Shown: piece by piece, positions 42,440 to 53,197 of the stretch
Numbering within the stretch: position 1 is the first letter of the stretch
Layout: every line of letters begins with the position of its first letter
Assembly (NCBI GenBank): GCA_031763025.1
Contig: JASSKH010000020.1
Span: forward strand, 2,511,756-2,575,755
Direction: 5' to 3'
Origin: Macrocystis pyrifera
Taxonomy: Eukaryota; Sar; Phaeophyceae; Laminariales; Laminariaceae
Length of the DNA stretch: 64,000 bases
The notes under the pieces: generated by a model
Told to the model about the DNA's origin: nothing
Seen by the model: only the letters and a program-made list of their open reading frames with translations
Database searches by the model: none
Translations under genes and position numbers: made by a program

Positions 42440-42670
42440 GTGTCCACTACAAGGAAGGACGTCTCGCTTGCTGTGCTTGCATGCCTGCTTCCTTGTTCCA
42501 TTGCGTGCTCGTTTACCGGGTTCAACTGCTGTGATGGCATCTCATTTAAAATAATAATGTACGAGTATTTAAGCACCTATATATCTATCTAAAATATGCA
42601 CGTTCACCAAAAGCATTGCTTGTACCATTCGGAGAGGTTGATATCACGTGTGTCTATAACTTCATTTTTC
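42440..42670 (+). repeat. Repeat family 3, full unit
   Basis: TCGCTTGCTGTGCTTGCATG at 42453, followed by CCTGCTTCCTTGTTCCATTG and later ATGCACGTTCACCAAAAGC and TTCGGAGAGGTTGATATCAC. Confidence 0.65.
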
Positions 42671-43229
42671 AAATCAAACCGTCATGCACACCAACGCTTC
42701 GTCTGTATGCATGCACGCAAAACCATGCGAACGCTGCTTCCACATACCAGCGCATATAATAATTATGCTGCTGCAACGTACCTATGATACTGCCGTGTAT
42801 AGGTAACAGAAAAGTTCGTCCTTGAAATTACTGCTGAATCGTCTCGTCATCTAACACACTCCACAACGCCACTTGAAGTGCCGTCATCGAAGTACAAGAC
42901 AACTTCCATACGACATGATGCATCACAGAAGAAAAACCATCAAATGCAGGTAGGCTGGCTCTGATTGCTTCAACAACTTTATTGGACGGTTATTAATAGT
43001 ATAAGATGTGTACGTTTCCTTGATTTACAATACACACTACTAATGAGTTCATTAAATAAATACCTGGCAAGAAACAATAATCCCAACAAAAAAATCTTAA
43101 ACACTATAAAAGAGACAACAAAAAAAAATGAATAGCAGGTAAATATATACTTTAATTTTATATTCTATTCTTTTTCAAATTTACGCACGTATCTCCTCTT
43201 CTTTCTTTCCCTTTTTTACCAAGGCTTAT
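42671..43229. other. No recognisable gene
   Basis: AT-rich, no frame above 65 codons, no repeat partner seen. Confidence 0.5.
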
Positions 43230-43625
43230 CGCGGTAATTTCGGCGGGACGGTAACGGCGTTAACGGCGGGACGGGACGGTAAAACCGCCGTCAAAATGGT
43301 CTCGCCGTCCCGTCCCGCCGACAAATTCCCTGACCGTCGTCACTTACCGTCCCGTCCCGCCGATAAAATCTCTCCCGTTGGACATTACTGTCCCGTCCCG
43401 CCGTGACATCGAAAAATTACCGTCCCGTCCCGCCGAGAAACCGAGAAACTACAGTCCCGTCCCGCCCGTCCCGCCGTGACACCGAAAAATTACCGTCCCG
43501 TCCCGCCGTGGCACCGAAAAATCGCCGTCCCGTCCCGCCGAGAAACCGAGAAACTACAGTCCCGTCCCGCCGATAACATCTCTCCCGTAGGAAATTATCG
43601 TTCCGTCCCGTCGTGGCACCGCCTC
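43230..43625. repeat. GC-rich array of CCGTCCCGTCCCGCCG motifs
   Basis: The 16-mer CCGTCCCGTCCCGCCG or close variants recur about every 40 bases, mixed with GAGAAACCGAGAAACTACAG and GTGACACCGAAAAATTA. The motif is in the opposite orientation at the left edge (43240-43280). Similar subterminal motif arrays occur in hAT elements, so transposase-binding sites are plausible. Confidence 0.75.
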
Positions 43626-44056
43626 CGGCGGATAACTTGCCTCTGCTTCCCCCACAAGAAACATTCATTCGTGGTCGTCTGTTCCCATCCATTTCCGCCA
43701 CGAATGACGAAATTAATAAAGAAATTTCGAGGTGTACATACCAAACCTTAATGGTTATTCCTTAATATGATCCATACAAGTGTTATCATAAAAAGTGCAC
43801 AACTCCCATATATAAATGAAATACGTATAGAATAGTAGAATGCGTATTACCCAGCTTGCAAAATTGGGTATCAACACTATTCAATAATTATTCAGTAGAA
43901 CTCACAGATGACGTACTTTCGTCGTCTTGCTTATATAATACGTGGTCAGTGGCATGAAATTGCTGGGCACCACATTTACTTCGTTCTACTGGAAAAAGCT
44001 GTGCTGGTGGTGTTGGTTAGCAGAAGCTGCTGTGGTTGATGATTTTGTGTTTTTAC

Positions 44057-44068
44057 GAAGTATGTTGT

Positions 44069-44113
<45 letters not shown>

Positions 44114-45326
44114 TCTTCAAATTAAACCGTTCTTTCTACCCGTCGAAGTCCAGCACAAACAGTGTCCGTGCCGATTCTTCAATCCTAGAGAGATACAAGT
44201 TATGTGGTCACAAAGCTACGCCACAGAGATACTACGTTGCCAGGTATGCAATGCAATGCCACGTCATCATACTGCGTACGACAGGTACGACATACACATT
44301 CCATGACCTAGAGAAACGAAACGAAACAAAGAGAAAAACAAAAACGCAGACAATTCGAGAGAGAAAGAAACAACAAGAGAAAAGAAACAAATATATACCT
44401 CGTATATAAGAAAACCATCGTGCCCCCCCCGCAGGGGATCTGGCAGACACTTGAAAAGAAGGAGCTAGAAGAAAAAAAAAAGAAAAAAAAAAAAAAAAAA
44501 CACCACTATTAATAGTCGTCAACAGAGTAAGACTAAAAACCAAGGGAAAATAACAGGCAAACCAACCAAAGCACAACGCATCCTCCAGGTAGCGGCAGCA
44601 GTTTATGGTACGAGTAGCACCGCCAGGGTCTCCCTGCTGGCCCGCCTGGTACCTTGCTACCCTGTCTGCCACCTTCGTCCCGCGTTCTGTTCGTCAACTA
44701 TGCCCGGCCCCTCGGCGTCAGACAATACGAAACAAACAAAGCAGGTTCGTCATCCACCCACCACGCCACACGACTCCTTCAATAAGGCTTATCAATCGGA
44801 GAAAGGAAGAGAAAGTAAATATAATGAAAATCACGTAGGGTCAGCGCAAAAGAAGAAAATAAAATGAAACAAAATTTAACAAAAACAACAGGAAAACAAA
44901 GGAAGACCACGTTCGAACCAGCTGCACCAGTTGGTGGTACGAGTAATATAGGCATGCTCTACTTCTTAGTCTGCCCGGTACCTGGCTACCCTATCTGCCA
45001 TCTCCTTCCTACTTTCGTCTACTGCAGTTTCCCTTCTACTCCTCTTCCCCCCCCTCTCCGCATGCCCTTGGTCTTGTTTTCTGCTACTCCTCTTGTTGCC
45101 CCTCCTCCCCCCATTCCCTTGGACACTATCCACGGCGGATGCGCGGCGCTGCCTACTCAGCTCCCAGCCTCGTGCCACCTCACCATGAACCGTTCGGCTG
45201 CTTCGAGGATCTCCCGGTACCACTTCCCCGCCTTTTTTGCGGCAGTGGGCCACAGCGCGATCTCAACTCCAAACACCAAGGGAGCAAATTCCGTTGACCT
45301 TTCGGTGGCTCGGAACTCCCTAAGGT
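44057..45326 (-). mobile_element. LINE, 5'-truncated, second long copy
   Basis: On the minus strand it enters at LREFRATERSTEFAPLVFGV (45326), matching the other LINE from 36850. It continues to KEMADRVARYRAD (about 44966) with a small deletion after MVRWHEA that shifts the frame. The 3' untranslated region, with the second DRVARYQAG-like copy near 44650, and the terminal motif follow. The tail is a long AAC tract (TTG repeats at 44066-44110 on the plus strand). It lies in the opposite orientation to the 35979 copy. Confidence 0.85.
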
Positions 45327-46139
45327 ATATACTTTGAAATGAAGGTAAGTACAAATATTACCATCTACGAAAAAGAACGAAAATTTCTACCAAGAACAGG
45401 AGTTAATGTATACCTGGTGGTGTTGTTTTTCCTGTTCATTTTTTTTCAAGAATCTTCATAATTCAGTGTATATTTTCACTCGCAACTGAAAGCAGAGACT
45501 ATCATAACGCAACACCTGCCACAGGCTCGCCACTACACACAAACAACAGCACAGAGACCACTCAACTCACGATCACACCAGCACTGGTATGGCCCAAAAA
45601 TATTTCAGGAGACATGCCATCAAGCGGGACGCAAAACGTGCGCTGTCAAGGATGTAGGGCCGAGTGTTACACATTGAAACCTAGTAGTTTGGTGTCAGTC
45701 AAAGCATGTGTCGATGTCAATGCAAAGTTGTTATCTGTCAAGGGGTGAAAGTGCTGTCTCCTAACATCTTTGGTGTGACCGGCACGGACGCCATGGATGC
45801 CTATCTCACGGGCGGGGGGTCGATCGACCAGCAGCGGCTCTAGAATCACCACCGTCGCCGCCACCACCTCCACCTCCACAACCACCACCACAGTAACACA
45901 GCGCAAGCACAACCATCAGAACAGCTATCATGAGCTGGCAACGCAACAACAGTGCTTGGGGCAGGGGTGGAAGAAATCAGAAGACGTCGCTCGTGTTTTG
46001 GCAGCAATTCTCGGGGCTTGGGCTGCGCGGGTCGAGAACAAAACGTCTGCGTCGGGACGGCTCCCTTCGCGGAACCAGCTGTGTGCGGGAATTTTCTCAC
46101 GTACAACCGCGCCGACTTTGCGGCGGGAAAGAAGACAAA
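45327..46139. other. No supported gene
   Basis: A 143-codon plus frame (45797-46228) is Thr- and Arg-rich, runs into the GC motif array and has no motif I know. Otherwise nothing. Confidence 0.45.
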
Positions 46140-46225
46140 TACATCTACCGTCCCGCCCCGCCGAAGAAAAGAAAATTACCGTCCCGTCCCGCGGTGGGAA
46201 AAAATTTTTACCGTCCCGTCCCGCT
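46140..46225. repeat. Second, short CCGTCCCGTCCCGC array
   Basis: Three motif copies (CCGTCCCGCCCCGCCG, CCGTCCCGTCCCGCGG, CCGTCCCGTCCCGCTT) in the same orientation as most of 43230-43625, 2.5 kb away. Confidence 0.7.
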
Positions 46226-46356
46226 TGATGTGTCTCCTATATAATTTGTGATAAAGGGATATCATCGATATGGTGTTAGGGGATCCCCCAATTGTCACAA
46301 TAATTTGTGAAGGACAAACTGAAGTGAGACGCTACATCACAGTACACGCATGATAT

Positions 46357-46625
46357 GGGTCCCCTAAAGTCGTTGGGCATCCCCTAACCTCCTGGGGGAT
46401 CCCCTAACCTCCCAGGTGATCCCCTAAGCTAGGAGGGGATCCCCTAAGGTCGAAGAGGATCCCCTAAGCTCGTAAGGGATCCCCTAAGCTGGGAGGGGAT
46501 CCCCTAAGCTCGTAGGAGATCCCCTAAGCTGGGAGGGGATCCCCTCAGCGACGAGGGGATCCCCTAAGCTAGGAGGGGATCCCCTAAGGCAGAGGGGGTC
46601 CCCTAACTAGGGGGATCCCCTAACT
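46357..46625. repeat. 20-bp satellite, GGGGATCCCCTAAGCT unit
   Basis: About 13 units of 20-21 bases, each with the self-complementary core GGGGATCCCC followed by TAA and a variable 4-6 bases (GCTAGGA, GGTCGAA, GCTCGTA). An outlying ATCCCC unit lies at 46280. Confidence 0.9.
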
Positions 46626-47021
46626 CGCACCATTTGCATACATACATCCTCCAGCAATGTAAGGGCGGAGTAAAGGCGAGCCCCTCCCTGAAGTTTGGGT
46701 GCTGTGGGGTTTCCAGGGGTTAGGTAAGTGTGTGTGCTGTTGAGTGTCCTGGGGTCTGGTTTTTTGGCGAGGTGAGCCCCCACGTGGGTTGAGTTCAGTG
46801 AAGGTAGGCACTGAGGGCACAGCACCTTGACAACAGTGAAGGTGAGCACTTACCATCGCAGGGGAAGATGGTGGTGAGCTCTCCCCTGAGACGTGTGTTT
46901 TGTCGGGTTGGGGGGGTCGGTTTGTGTTTACTCCGCTATATAATCGGCAACGGATACTACGGCATGGTACCACTTACAATTCAGAAGCACTCACTCATTT
47001 GGGCGCATAGGTAAAAATTAC
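46626..47021. other. No supported gene
   Basis: G-rich plus strand with two competing minus frames of 80 and 117 codons. A GCTATATAATC at 46936 looks TATA-like, but no gene follows it. Confidence 0.4.
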
Positions 47022-47385
47022 TATTACGGGGGTCCATAGTTAACGGGACCAAATTTTGTTAGTAAAAATAGGTAAATATATAGGTTTTTAAGTATACCAT
47101 AGAGCCATCCCACAGTAGGGGTGCACCCGACGTTCCTGAGCCCGTCACATTAGGAACTCAATATCTCACCCGATACAATACTTGGAAGAAATTCGTTCGG
47201 GCCATCCGACCGGCACTTGTATGCGCTAGTCCTAAAACGAATATACGAGTATTTGTTTTCATCCTACTGTAACTGCTAGTTCCTCACTTAAGGAACTCAA
47301 TTGGTCAGAAACCTTCCGCCCAAAACGTGCAACCCATACCGTGGGGTGACTCCATAGGTCCTATTAACTATGGACCCCCGTAATA
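47022..47385. repeat. MITE, family 1, interrupted by another TIR element
   Basis: Left half 47022-47102 starts CTATTACGGGGGTCCATAG; right half 47352-47385 is CCATAGGTCCTATTAACTAT plus GGACCCCCGTAATA. Removing 47103-47351 and one CCATAG restores a normal 109-bp copy. Confidence 0.9.
47103..47351. mobile_element. 249-bp TIR element with CCATAG target duplication
   Basis: Ends AGCCATCCCACAGTAGGGGT and (reverse complement of the right end) AGTCACCCCACGGTATGGGT are imperfect inverted repeats. The 6 bases CCATAG flank it on both sides. No coding capacity, so a MITE of a second family. Confidence 0.75.
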
Positions 47386-47401
47386 GAACGTCGTTCTCGA
47401 A

Positions 47402-48055
47402 ACGTCTATGTCGCTTGTGCTCAGGTGACGTGATGTTTTGTGCCGTCGACAGGGCAAAGGCCGTGCTACCTACGGTATTGTATACTACAGCACCGTACAC
47501 ACCACTTACAACTTTGATTCACTCGAACGTGTGTGCCATCGTTATGGAGAAGGCCATGCCGCATGTGCTCAGACGACGGGAGGCTACCCGCCGTCGTTAG
47601 GGCAAAGCCTGTGCCGCTTTCGCTCAGGCGACGTGAGGTTATGGGCCGTCGTTACGCTTAACGCTGTTCTACTTTTGCCCAGCCGACGTGAGGTATTGTT
47701 GTGCCATCGCTGTGGCAAAAGGCTCTTGGAGGCGACGTGAGGGTTTTTGCCGCCGCCGCGTCAAAGTGTTTGCCTTGTTCGTTCAGACGACGAGAGGTCG
47801 TACGCTGTATCCATAGCAAGGGCAGGCGGTGAGAGGCAGGATATCCCTGCGCCGTAGCAGTGTTCTTCTCGTAGTTTCCATAGCGAAAGCTGTGCTACTT
47901 TTCCCTAGACGACGTGAGGTAGTATTATGCCGTCGCGGTAGCAAACGGCTCTGCCATTTTGGCCTGGACGGCGCGAGGGTTTTTGCCGTCGCTGCGGCTA
48001 GGGATTTGCCACGACAGCGCAAACGACGTAAGGTTGTGTGCCGTCTACGTAGCAT
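47402..48055. repeat. Diverged minisatellite, about 55-bp unit
   Basis: CGACGTGAGGT or close variants recur at about 47420, 47570, 47625, 47680, 47728, 47785, 47908, 47965 and 48022, each followed by TTNTGCCGTCGC and GCAAAGGCTGTGC-like segments. Translation in several frames gives Arg-rich repeats, but no frame stays open. Confidence 0.75.
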
Positions 48056-48219
48056 AGGAATATTGGTGGGTGTTTTATGGACTATTTAGACTAAAACCGG
48101 TATGCGAGGGGTACGATTTGAAAGTGGTTGTAGACGAACGCCGTTTAGGACGCACGATTGATCTTAGCACGAAAGAATCGCACCAGTGGGCAGTGTTTGT
48201 GCTGGGGGGGGGGAGTAGA

Positions 48220-48800
48220 CGTCAGTACCTTCAAAACGACTTACTTACTATGAATCATATACTAACCTTGGGCAGTGCCTGCTAATTGAAGCACGCGAAA
48301 TATGCGAAATAGAACTCTATAGCATAGGAGGAGGCGAAAGTAGAAAGAGGACCTAACATACATTTCTTACAGCCCGTGGTGAACCCATATACAACATCCA
48401 CCTCCCACCTCCACATTCGCTAGTGCCAGTGAGTTGAGGAAACGTCAGCACCTTCAAACGACTTACATGGTACTTATTGGGAATCCGATAACAACCTTGG
48501 GTAGTGTCAGTATCTTGAAGCACGCGAAGTGAGCGAAATAAAACTCTATACTATAGGAGGAAGCGAAAGTAAAAATAGGAACTGCCATGAATTTCTGACA
48601 GCCCGAGGTAAACGCATATACAAAATCCACATCCTCACTTGCTAGTGCCAATAAGTCGGAGCACGCGAAGTATACGAAATAGACCTTTTGCCATAGGAAG
48701 AGCCCAACATACAAATATCACTCATCACGAACGTCTTGAAGCCAGCGGTAAACCCATCTACGAAACCACGTCCACATTCGCAAAGAATGTCCACGCTCAA
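48220..48800. repeat. Tandem repeat, three diverged units of 229 bp and shorter
   Basis: GAAGCACGCGAA occurs at 48289, 48518 and (GGAGCACGCGAA) 48659; each is followed by ATAGAACTCTAT-, CATAGGAGGA- and CAGCCCGNGGTAAACCCATA-like segments. The minus strand gives short related peptides (DFVYAFTSGCQKF; GFVDGFTAGFKTF), which could be decayed coding repeats. Confidence 0.65.
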
Positions 48801-49939
48801 TGTAGGGAAGTTTGAGATCATCGCCAGAAGCAAAGCACACCAAGAATCAAAATGAGATATCCGCACAGAGGCAGCTAGACAAACGTTAGAGCGAAAGTTG
48901 TTTGTTAACTTACGTAGACCTTTTTGTGAAAGATACAGTGAGAAACGAAGGTAAATGAATAGTGGCAGCATCGACACAACCCGCTGCGCAAAGTGAAACG
49001 TCTGGCGAAGGTACGTGAATCGTTGCAGTATCTACACAGTCCAGTACGCAAGTATATTGGAACACCAAGCAGTGAACCGCCACAACAAGTGATACACATT
49101 CAAGCGTGCAGATATAGAGAGAGGGGCAAAGAGGACTTTCACCGCAGTGTCTATTGTGGGTAGAGTGGCCACGTATAGCAATACGACGAAGGACTGGCCA
49201 GAACTCTCTGTAGTCTCAGTTAGAGTTGAGGTGGTGTGGTAGGACGGTGGTAGCTTGCAGGGGAGTTTGTTTCTGACCAGAAGGGTAAACTTGTACTGAT
49301 AGGGCTTTGTCAATGTGCAGACGAAAGCCATCGAGAAGAGCTCCCTATATAAGACGCAGGTGAGGCAGGAATAAACTATTTTTTTTCACAGGTGAGTACA
49401 CCCTCCGCCCGTGCTATACAGATGCGGCGCATACAGGTCGTGAAGAACGTACGAGGGTCAGGACCGCTTTTTTTCTCACCACGGTCCAAAGTCAGCACCA
49501 CGGGAAGAAGGGGCGCTGCAACATCGGGTCGACGGCGATGGAGAGAGGCAATCACGAACGGACGTCCTAACATAGGAACGCCTGGAGCTAAGGAGCAGGG
49601 GGGAAACCGACAAGAACGGAACGTGGAGGGGACTTTGAAAGAAGTGCAGTTGGTACAATATCCGCAGATATATGCGAGCGCGTGTTTGATTTCTTGTTTG
49701 GAGAAATGGGACTAGACAGATCGGGAGTGTTAGTCGGGCAAGGATAAGACCACACCCTTGCCCACGAGAAGGTAGGATTGTTGTTCTGATTCGGGTTTCA
49801 ATTACTATCCCGAGATGCTCCGTGGACGACGGGCAGTTTGTAGTGTTTCTTGTGCTATCTTGAGGACTATTCTCTGCTCTTCGAGTTTATTTCTTTAACG
49901 TCAGTTGTTTCGGTGTGAAGACATCGAACGTGGGGGGTG
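48801..49939. other. No recognisable gene
   Basis: Frames of about 100 codons on both strands (49032-49331 minus, 49392-49715 plus) lack motifs and conservation evidence. Confidence 0.45.
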
Positions 49940-50372
49940 TCATGGCGAGCATAGGGCATTTCACCCTTTTTGTTGTAGACCCGGAGTTGTAGTACCGCGG
50001 AAGGAAAGCATAGAAGGGGAGCGATCAAACGTGCGTCGGCTCGGATGAAGCTTGGGGCATGTCGATCACTGGAAAGCGCGGACTTAATCCAAATTGAGAG
50101 CATGTGATGAACTCGTGAATCCCTGGCACGAAACGCTTGTTTTGAACGCGCGGAACACTCGCCCTGAACGCAATTTGACGCTATCCGCACGCTCGAGCTT
50201 CACCCGCCTGACCTACCCCTCCGATTTGCCTGATCTCTGGGAGCCCACGCAGGTCAGACAGTAGAATGAAATGCATGCTGTAATAGCATGTGTCGCGGGT
50301 AAAATAGGACACTATACAGGTGTACAGAATCGTGATGCGCATAGGGTCGAAACCCGTAACAATTATATCTTC
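49940..50372 (-). mobile_element. SINE-like family 2, headless copy
   Basis: Matches 33650-34080 (CCGGAGTTGTAGTACCGCGG, CATGTCGATCACTGGAAA, TGATGCGCATAGGGTCG). Homology stops where the tRNA-like head starts in the other copy. Confidence 0.6.
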
Positions 50373-51399
50373 CGTTTATTTGTAAAACGCTGATGATCGA
50401 AACCGACCGATGCGTTTGTAGTTTTTTCGATTTTAGTTTGGGTAACAGAACACGAGCTGAGCCAACCGACGTTTATCGCAAAAATAAAACAACCGACAGC
50501 ACAATTTTCGTTTCCGGATCACAACCCTGCTGCTCTCTGTCCTCGTGTGCGTGGACGATGTTCCATCGAAGGCTCGTATTTGAAGGGGTTTTTTTTGCCC
50601 GCCTATTTTGTGTTATCGCTTCATAATTTCAGAGTTTCAGCCCCCACAAAAAAACAACATTTTTCGAAGAAGGGAACGAACACACGCATGGACACGAGAT
50701 TCTGTTTGTAAACAAAGTCGGAGAGGAGCTATAGAAGTAGACATGCTCCATGTGTGTAGCACGCAAGAAGACGGGTCGAAAGGTCCCCCTTTAGTCGATG
50801 AAGCTTGCAACCAGACCGAAAGGCTCTGGGGAATGCTGTACGCGAAACGAAAGACAAGGAAGAAACAACCATAAAAAAAACGTTGCAGACAGAATAATTG
50901 GTACGCAGCGCACGCGCGAGAGGTGTTTCTGAAAATAGTGCCTGTGATTTAAGTTAACCTTGACACGATAGAAAGATTTCGATGGGACGGCACCCTCAAA
51001 GTAAAACCCGGAGCTCGCAAGAAAATGTTATCGAGTTAATGCCAGCAGAAGTCTCGACAAAATACCCAAACGATTCGAAGTAAAGCGATGGTTTGCAAAC
51101 ACGATATATTGTCTATCAGTCTCGACAAACACGCTGCAAGGTGAATGGCTCGGTACGTTTGTTAACGTTCCGGACGTTTGCAGGACCAAAACAGTCTTCT
51201 TTCTACCTCTCGCGTGGTAGAAAAAATTGTTTTCGAACTTTACTCGTGTACGTCGTTTCACTACTACTCCTAGCGATTCGTGAGATAACCAGCGAACGTT
51301 TATTGTTTCCGTTTCATTGTTGGTGGTCCTTGCCCCCGGCGCGCGAAGTAACGATTTCTCCGATTTAGCGATGTTCTGATGCTGTTGGCGGCCACCTTC
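50373..51399. other. No recognisable gene
   Basis: Only frames below 95 codons, no repeat partner. Confidence 0.5.
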
Positions 51400-51507
51400 T
51401 ATTGCGGAGGACCATAGTAAATAGGACCCTATACTGTTGGTAAAATAGGTGAATATACAGGTTTTTGTGTGTACGGTAAGTCGTATTTATCATGGTCCCC
51501 CGCAATA
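51400..51507. repeat. MITE, family 1
   Basis: TATTGCGGAGGACCATAGTA to TCATGGTCCCCCGCAATA; 108 bp, with the GGTTTTTGTGTGTACGGTA centre. Confidence 0.8.
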
Positions 51508-51923
51508 GTAGACGAAACCGATTATGATTGTTTTCTGGTCACCTACGACTGCTGTCTGGCGCACCTAGAAGGTGACCCGGGACTCTCAATACACCCCACA
51601 GGAAGTATAATTTGACTCCATGATGAATTGTCCCTGTTCGCAAATGAAATGCAAGCGTTCAGTTCATAGTTTAGGGTTGTCTGTTTTCGTGTCACGGGAA
51701 CTTCGACCATCCAATGCATGCAGCACCCTACAGAGTACAAGTGCAGACCTCCGCGGACAAAGTGCAGGCGGCGAATCTAGAGAGAACCACAAGCAGCTAC
51801 AGATGAGGCACTACGATGTGGCGCACCCACTCTCGTCAAAGATAAGTACCAGCCAATTGCCGAAGGCAGCGCGTCAAAGACGCTGCTTAACGAAGGGCAC
51901 CGAAACCATGCCTAGAAACTCAA

Positions 51924-52238
51924 GTGACCCCGAAACCCGTGGATGGGGGGTGGATGGAATTTTCCATGACCGTAACGAAGAACAATACTAGGTATGAGCT
52001 GAACCGTTCCAACTCCGTTGCCGAATACAATGCAACGGCGTCAGTTAACGCCGCACAGAACGCGCGCGGAATACTTCGGACGCTGAACGTGCGCACGCAC
52101 GACCGGCGCCGGGTATGCGTCGATAACCCTGTCGTTATTAGCAAACAACGTTTCGATCCCTCCGTGGGAATCAACTTCATTTATGCCGAAAATGACGACG
52201 AAGCCCAAGAAGAAAAAAGGGACTCAGCAAAACGGTAA
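51924..52238 (+). CDS. Hypothetical small protein or exon, 104 codons
   Basis: Not recognised. The frame has even composition and a plausible protein character (MEFSMTVTKNNTRYELNRSN, then VDNPVVISKQRFDPSVGINF), ending in a charged tail (ENDDEAQEEKRDSAKR). It is convergent with the pseudogene at 52480-53060. It could be an exon whose upstream part lies at 51620-51923 in another frame. Nothing else supports expression, so it could equally be a chance frame. Confidence 0.25.
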   Translation: MTPKPVDGGWMEFSMTVTKNNTRYELNRSNSVAEYNATASVNAAQNARGILRTLNVRTHDRRRVCVDNPVVISKQRFDPSVGINFIYAENDDEAQEEKRDSAKR

Positions 52239-52479
52239 AATATTATAAATATCCTGCGCGAACCGGAATTCCTGTTTCTTGACGCGGGTCCTGTCCTGTA
52301 CTGCAACTGAACATACCTCCTCGCATTTTATCTGGTACGTGCTCGTCCCTGTAGTGCATGTGTGCTGCATTGTGTTCAGAGTGCCACGTCGTCGTTCGTG
52401 CGCCCTATTTCAAAGTTCTTGCAGGTGAGTATTGAACGTATTCCGCGGTCCCTTGTCGTCCTGATCGATTTCCTTTCAG

Positions 52480-53060
52480 AGTGCGCAGTTGTCATGTTGG
52501 ACGTCGTGGCTGTGACGCTCTTGTTGGCGCAGCGCTAATCCCGCAGACGCCGTCCTTGTAAACGTGGCACTCCCCGTCTCCCTCTCGAATAACCCGTAAA
52601 CCGGCATAAGCTGACAATGCAGACGGAACCCGAGTGGGTTCACTCCTGCCCCTCCGCCCCATGCGGGTGGTCTTTGGGTAAAAACTACGTCGTATCGTCA
52701 CCCTTCTTCTCTGTGAGAGTCTCCACCTCCTCTTCCACCTCCTCCTCCTGCTCCTTTGGTTCCTTCTGATCCTCGGACAACTTCCTCCCAGCTACAGTGA
52801 TCTTGCTGGCGTTATGAAGCATGTCTATGGATCTGGCCACCCGCTCGTGCTGCGCCTCGGGTCAGTTTTTGTCTTCCTCTCGGACCGAGTATGAGACAAT
52901 ACAGTCGCTCGTATTGGCCAGGATGACGCGCGGTATGTCATTGCAAAGATAAGGTGGCGCCTCGGCCAAAGATACCCGAATTTCGACCAACTCGAGTGAC
53001 TCGCTGCCTGCCAGCGGTTTGCTCGAACTCGCACGCATCTTGGTAAGCAATTTCTGAACG
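52480..53060 (-). pseudogene. Third member of the myristoylated-protein family, frameshifted
   Basis: The minus strand reads NDIPRVILANTSDCIVSYSV then REEDKN and a TGA (about 52945-52868), matching block A of the genes at 16612 and 58269 (15 of 23 residues equal to the 58269 copy by eye). The same frame continues past the stop (SIDMLHNASKITVAGRKLSE) and an acidic low-complexity insert. The later blocks are spread over three frames: LPKDHP, then RMGRRGRSEPTRVP, then HCQLMPVYGLFERE, then GDGECHVYKDGVCGIS, then NKSVTATTSNM (about 52690-52490). The N-terminal Met-Gly signal is not seen. One stop plus at least four frame changes make it a pseudogene. Confidence 0.72.
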
Positions 53061-53197
53061 TCCGGGGAGAAACACGATTATTAGGCGATATTGTTCCACG
53101 AGTTCACCTGTGTCCATACTCGTCAATCAGTATGTTTTAGCGGTTTCGATAGTAGGGCGTAGGATCTAAACATATTTTTATGTACAGCAGGTATCGC

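Noticed and set aside
43417..43701. Arg/Gly repeat protein on the minus strand
   Set aside because: It is only a translation of the CCGTCCCGTCCCGCCG DNA array; the frame is not maintained across it.
46357..46625. CRISPR-like regular repeats
   Set aside because: Units of 20 bases without real spacers, in a eukaryotic transposon-rich context, with no cas genes.
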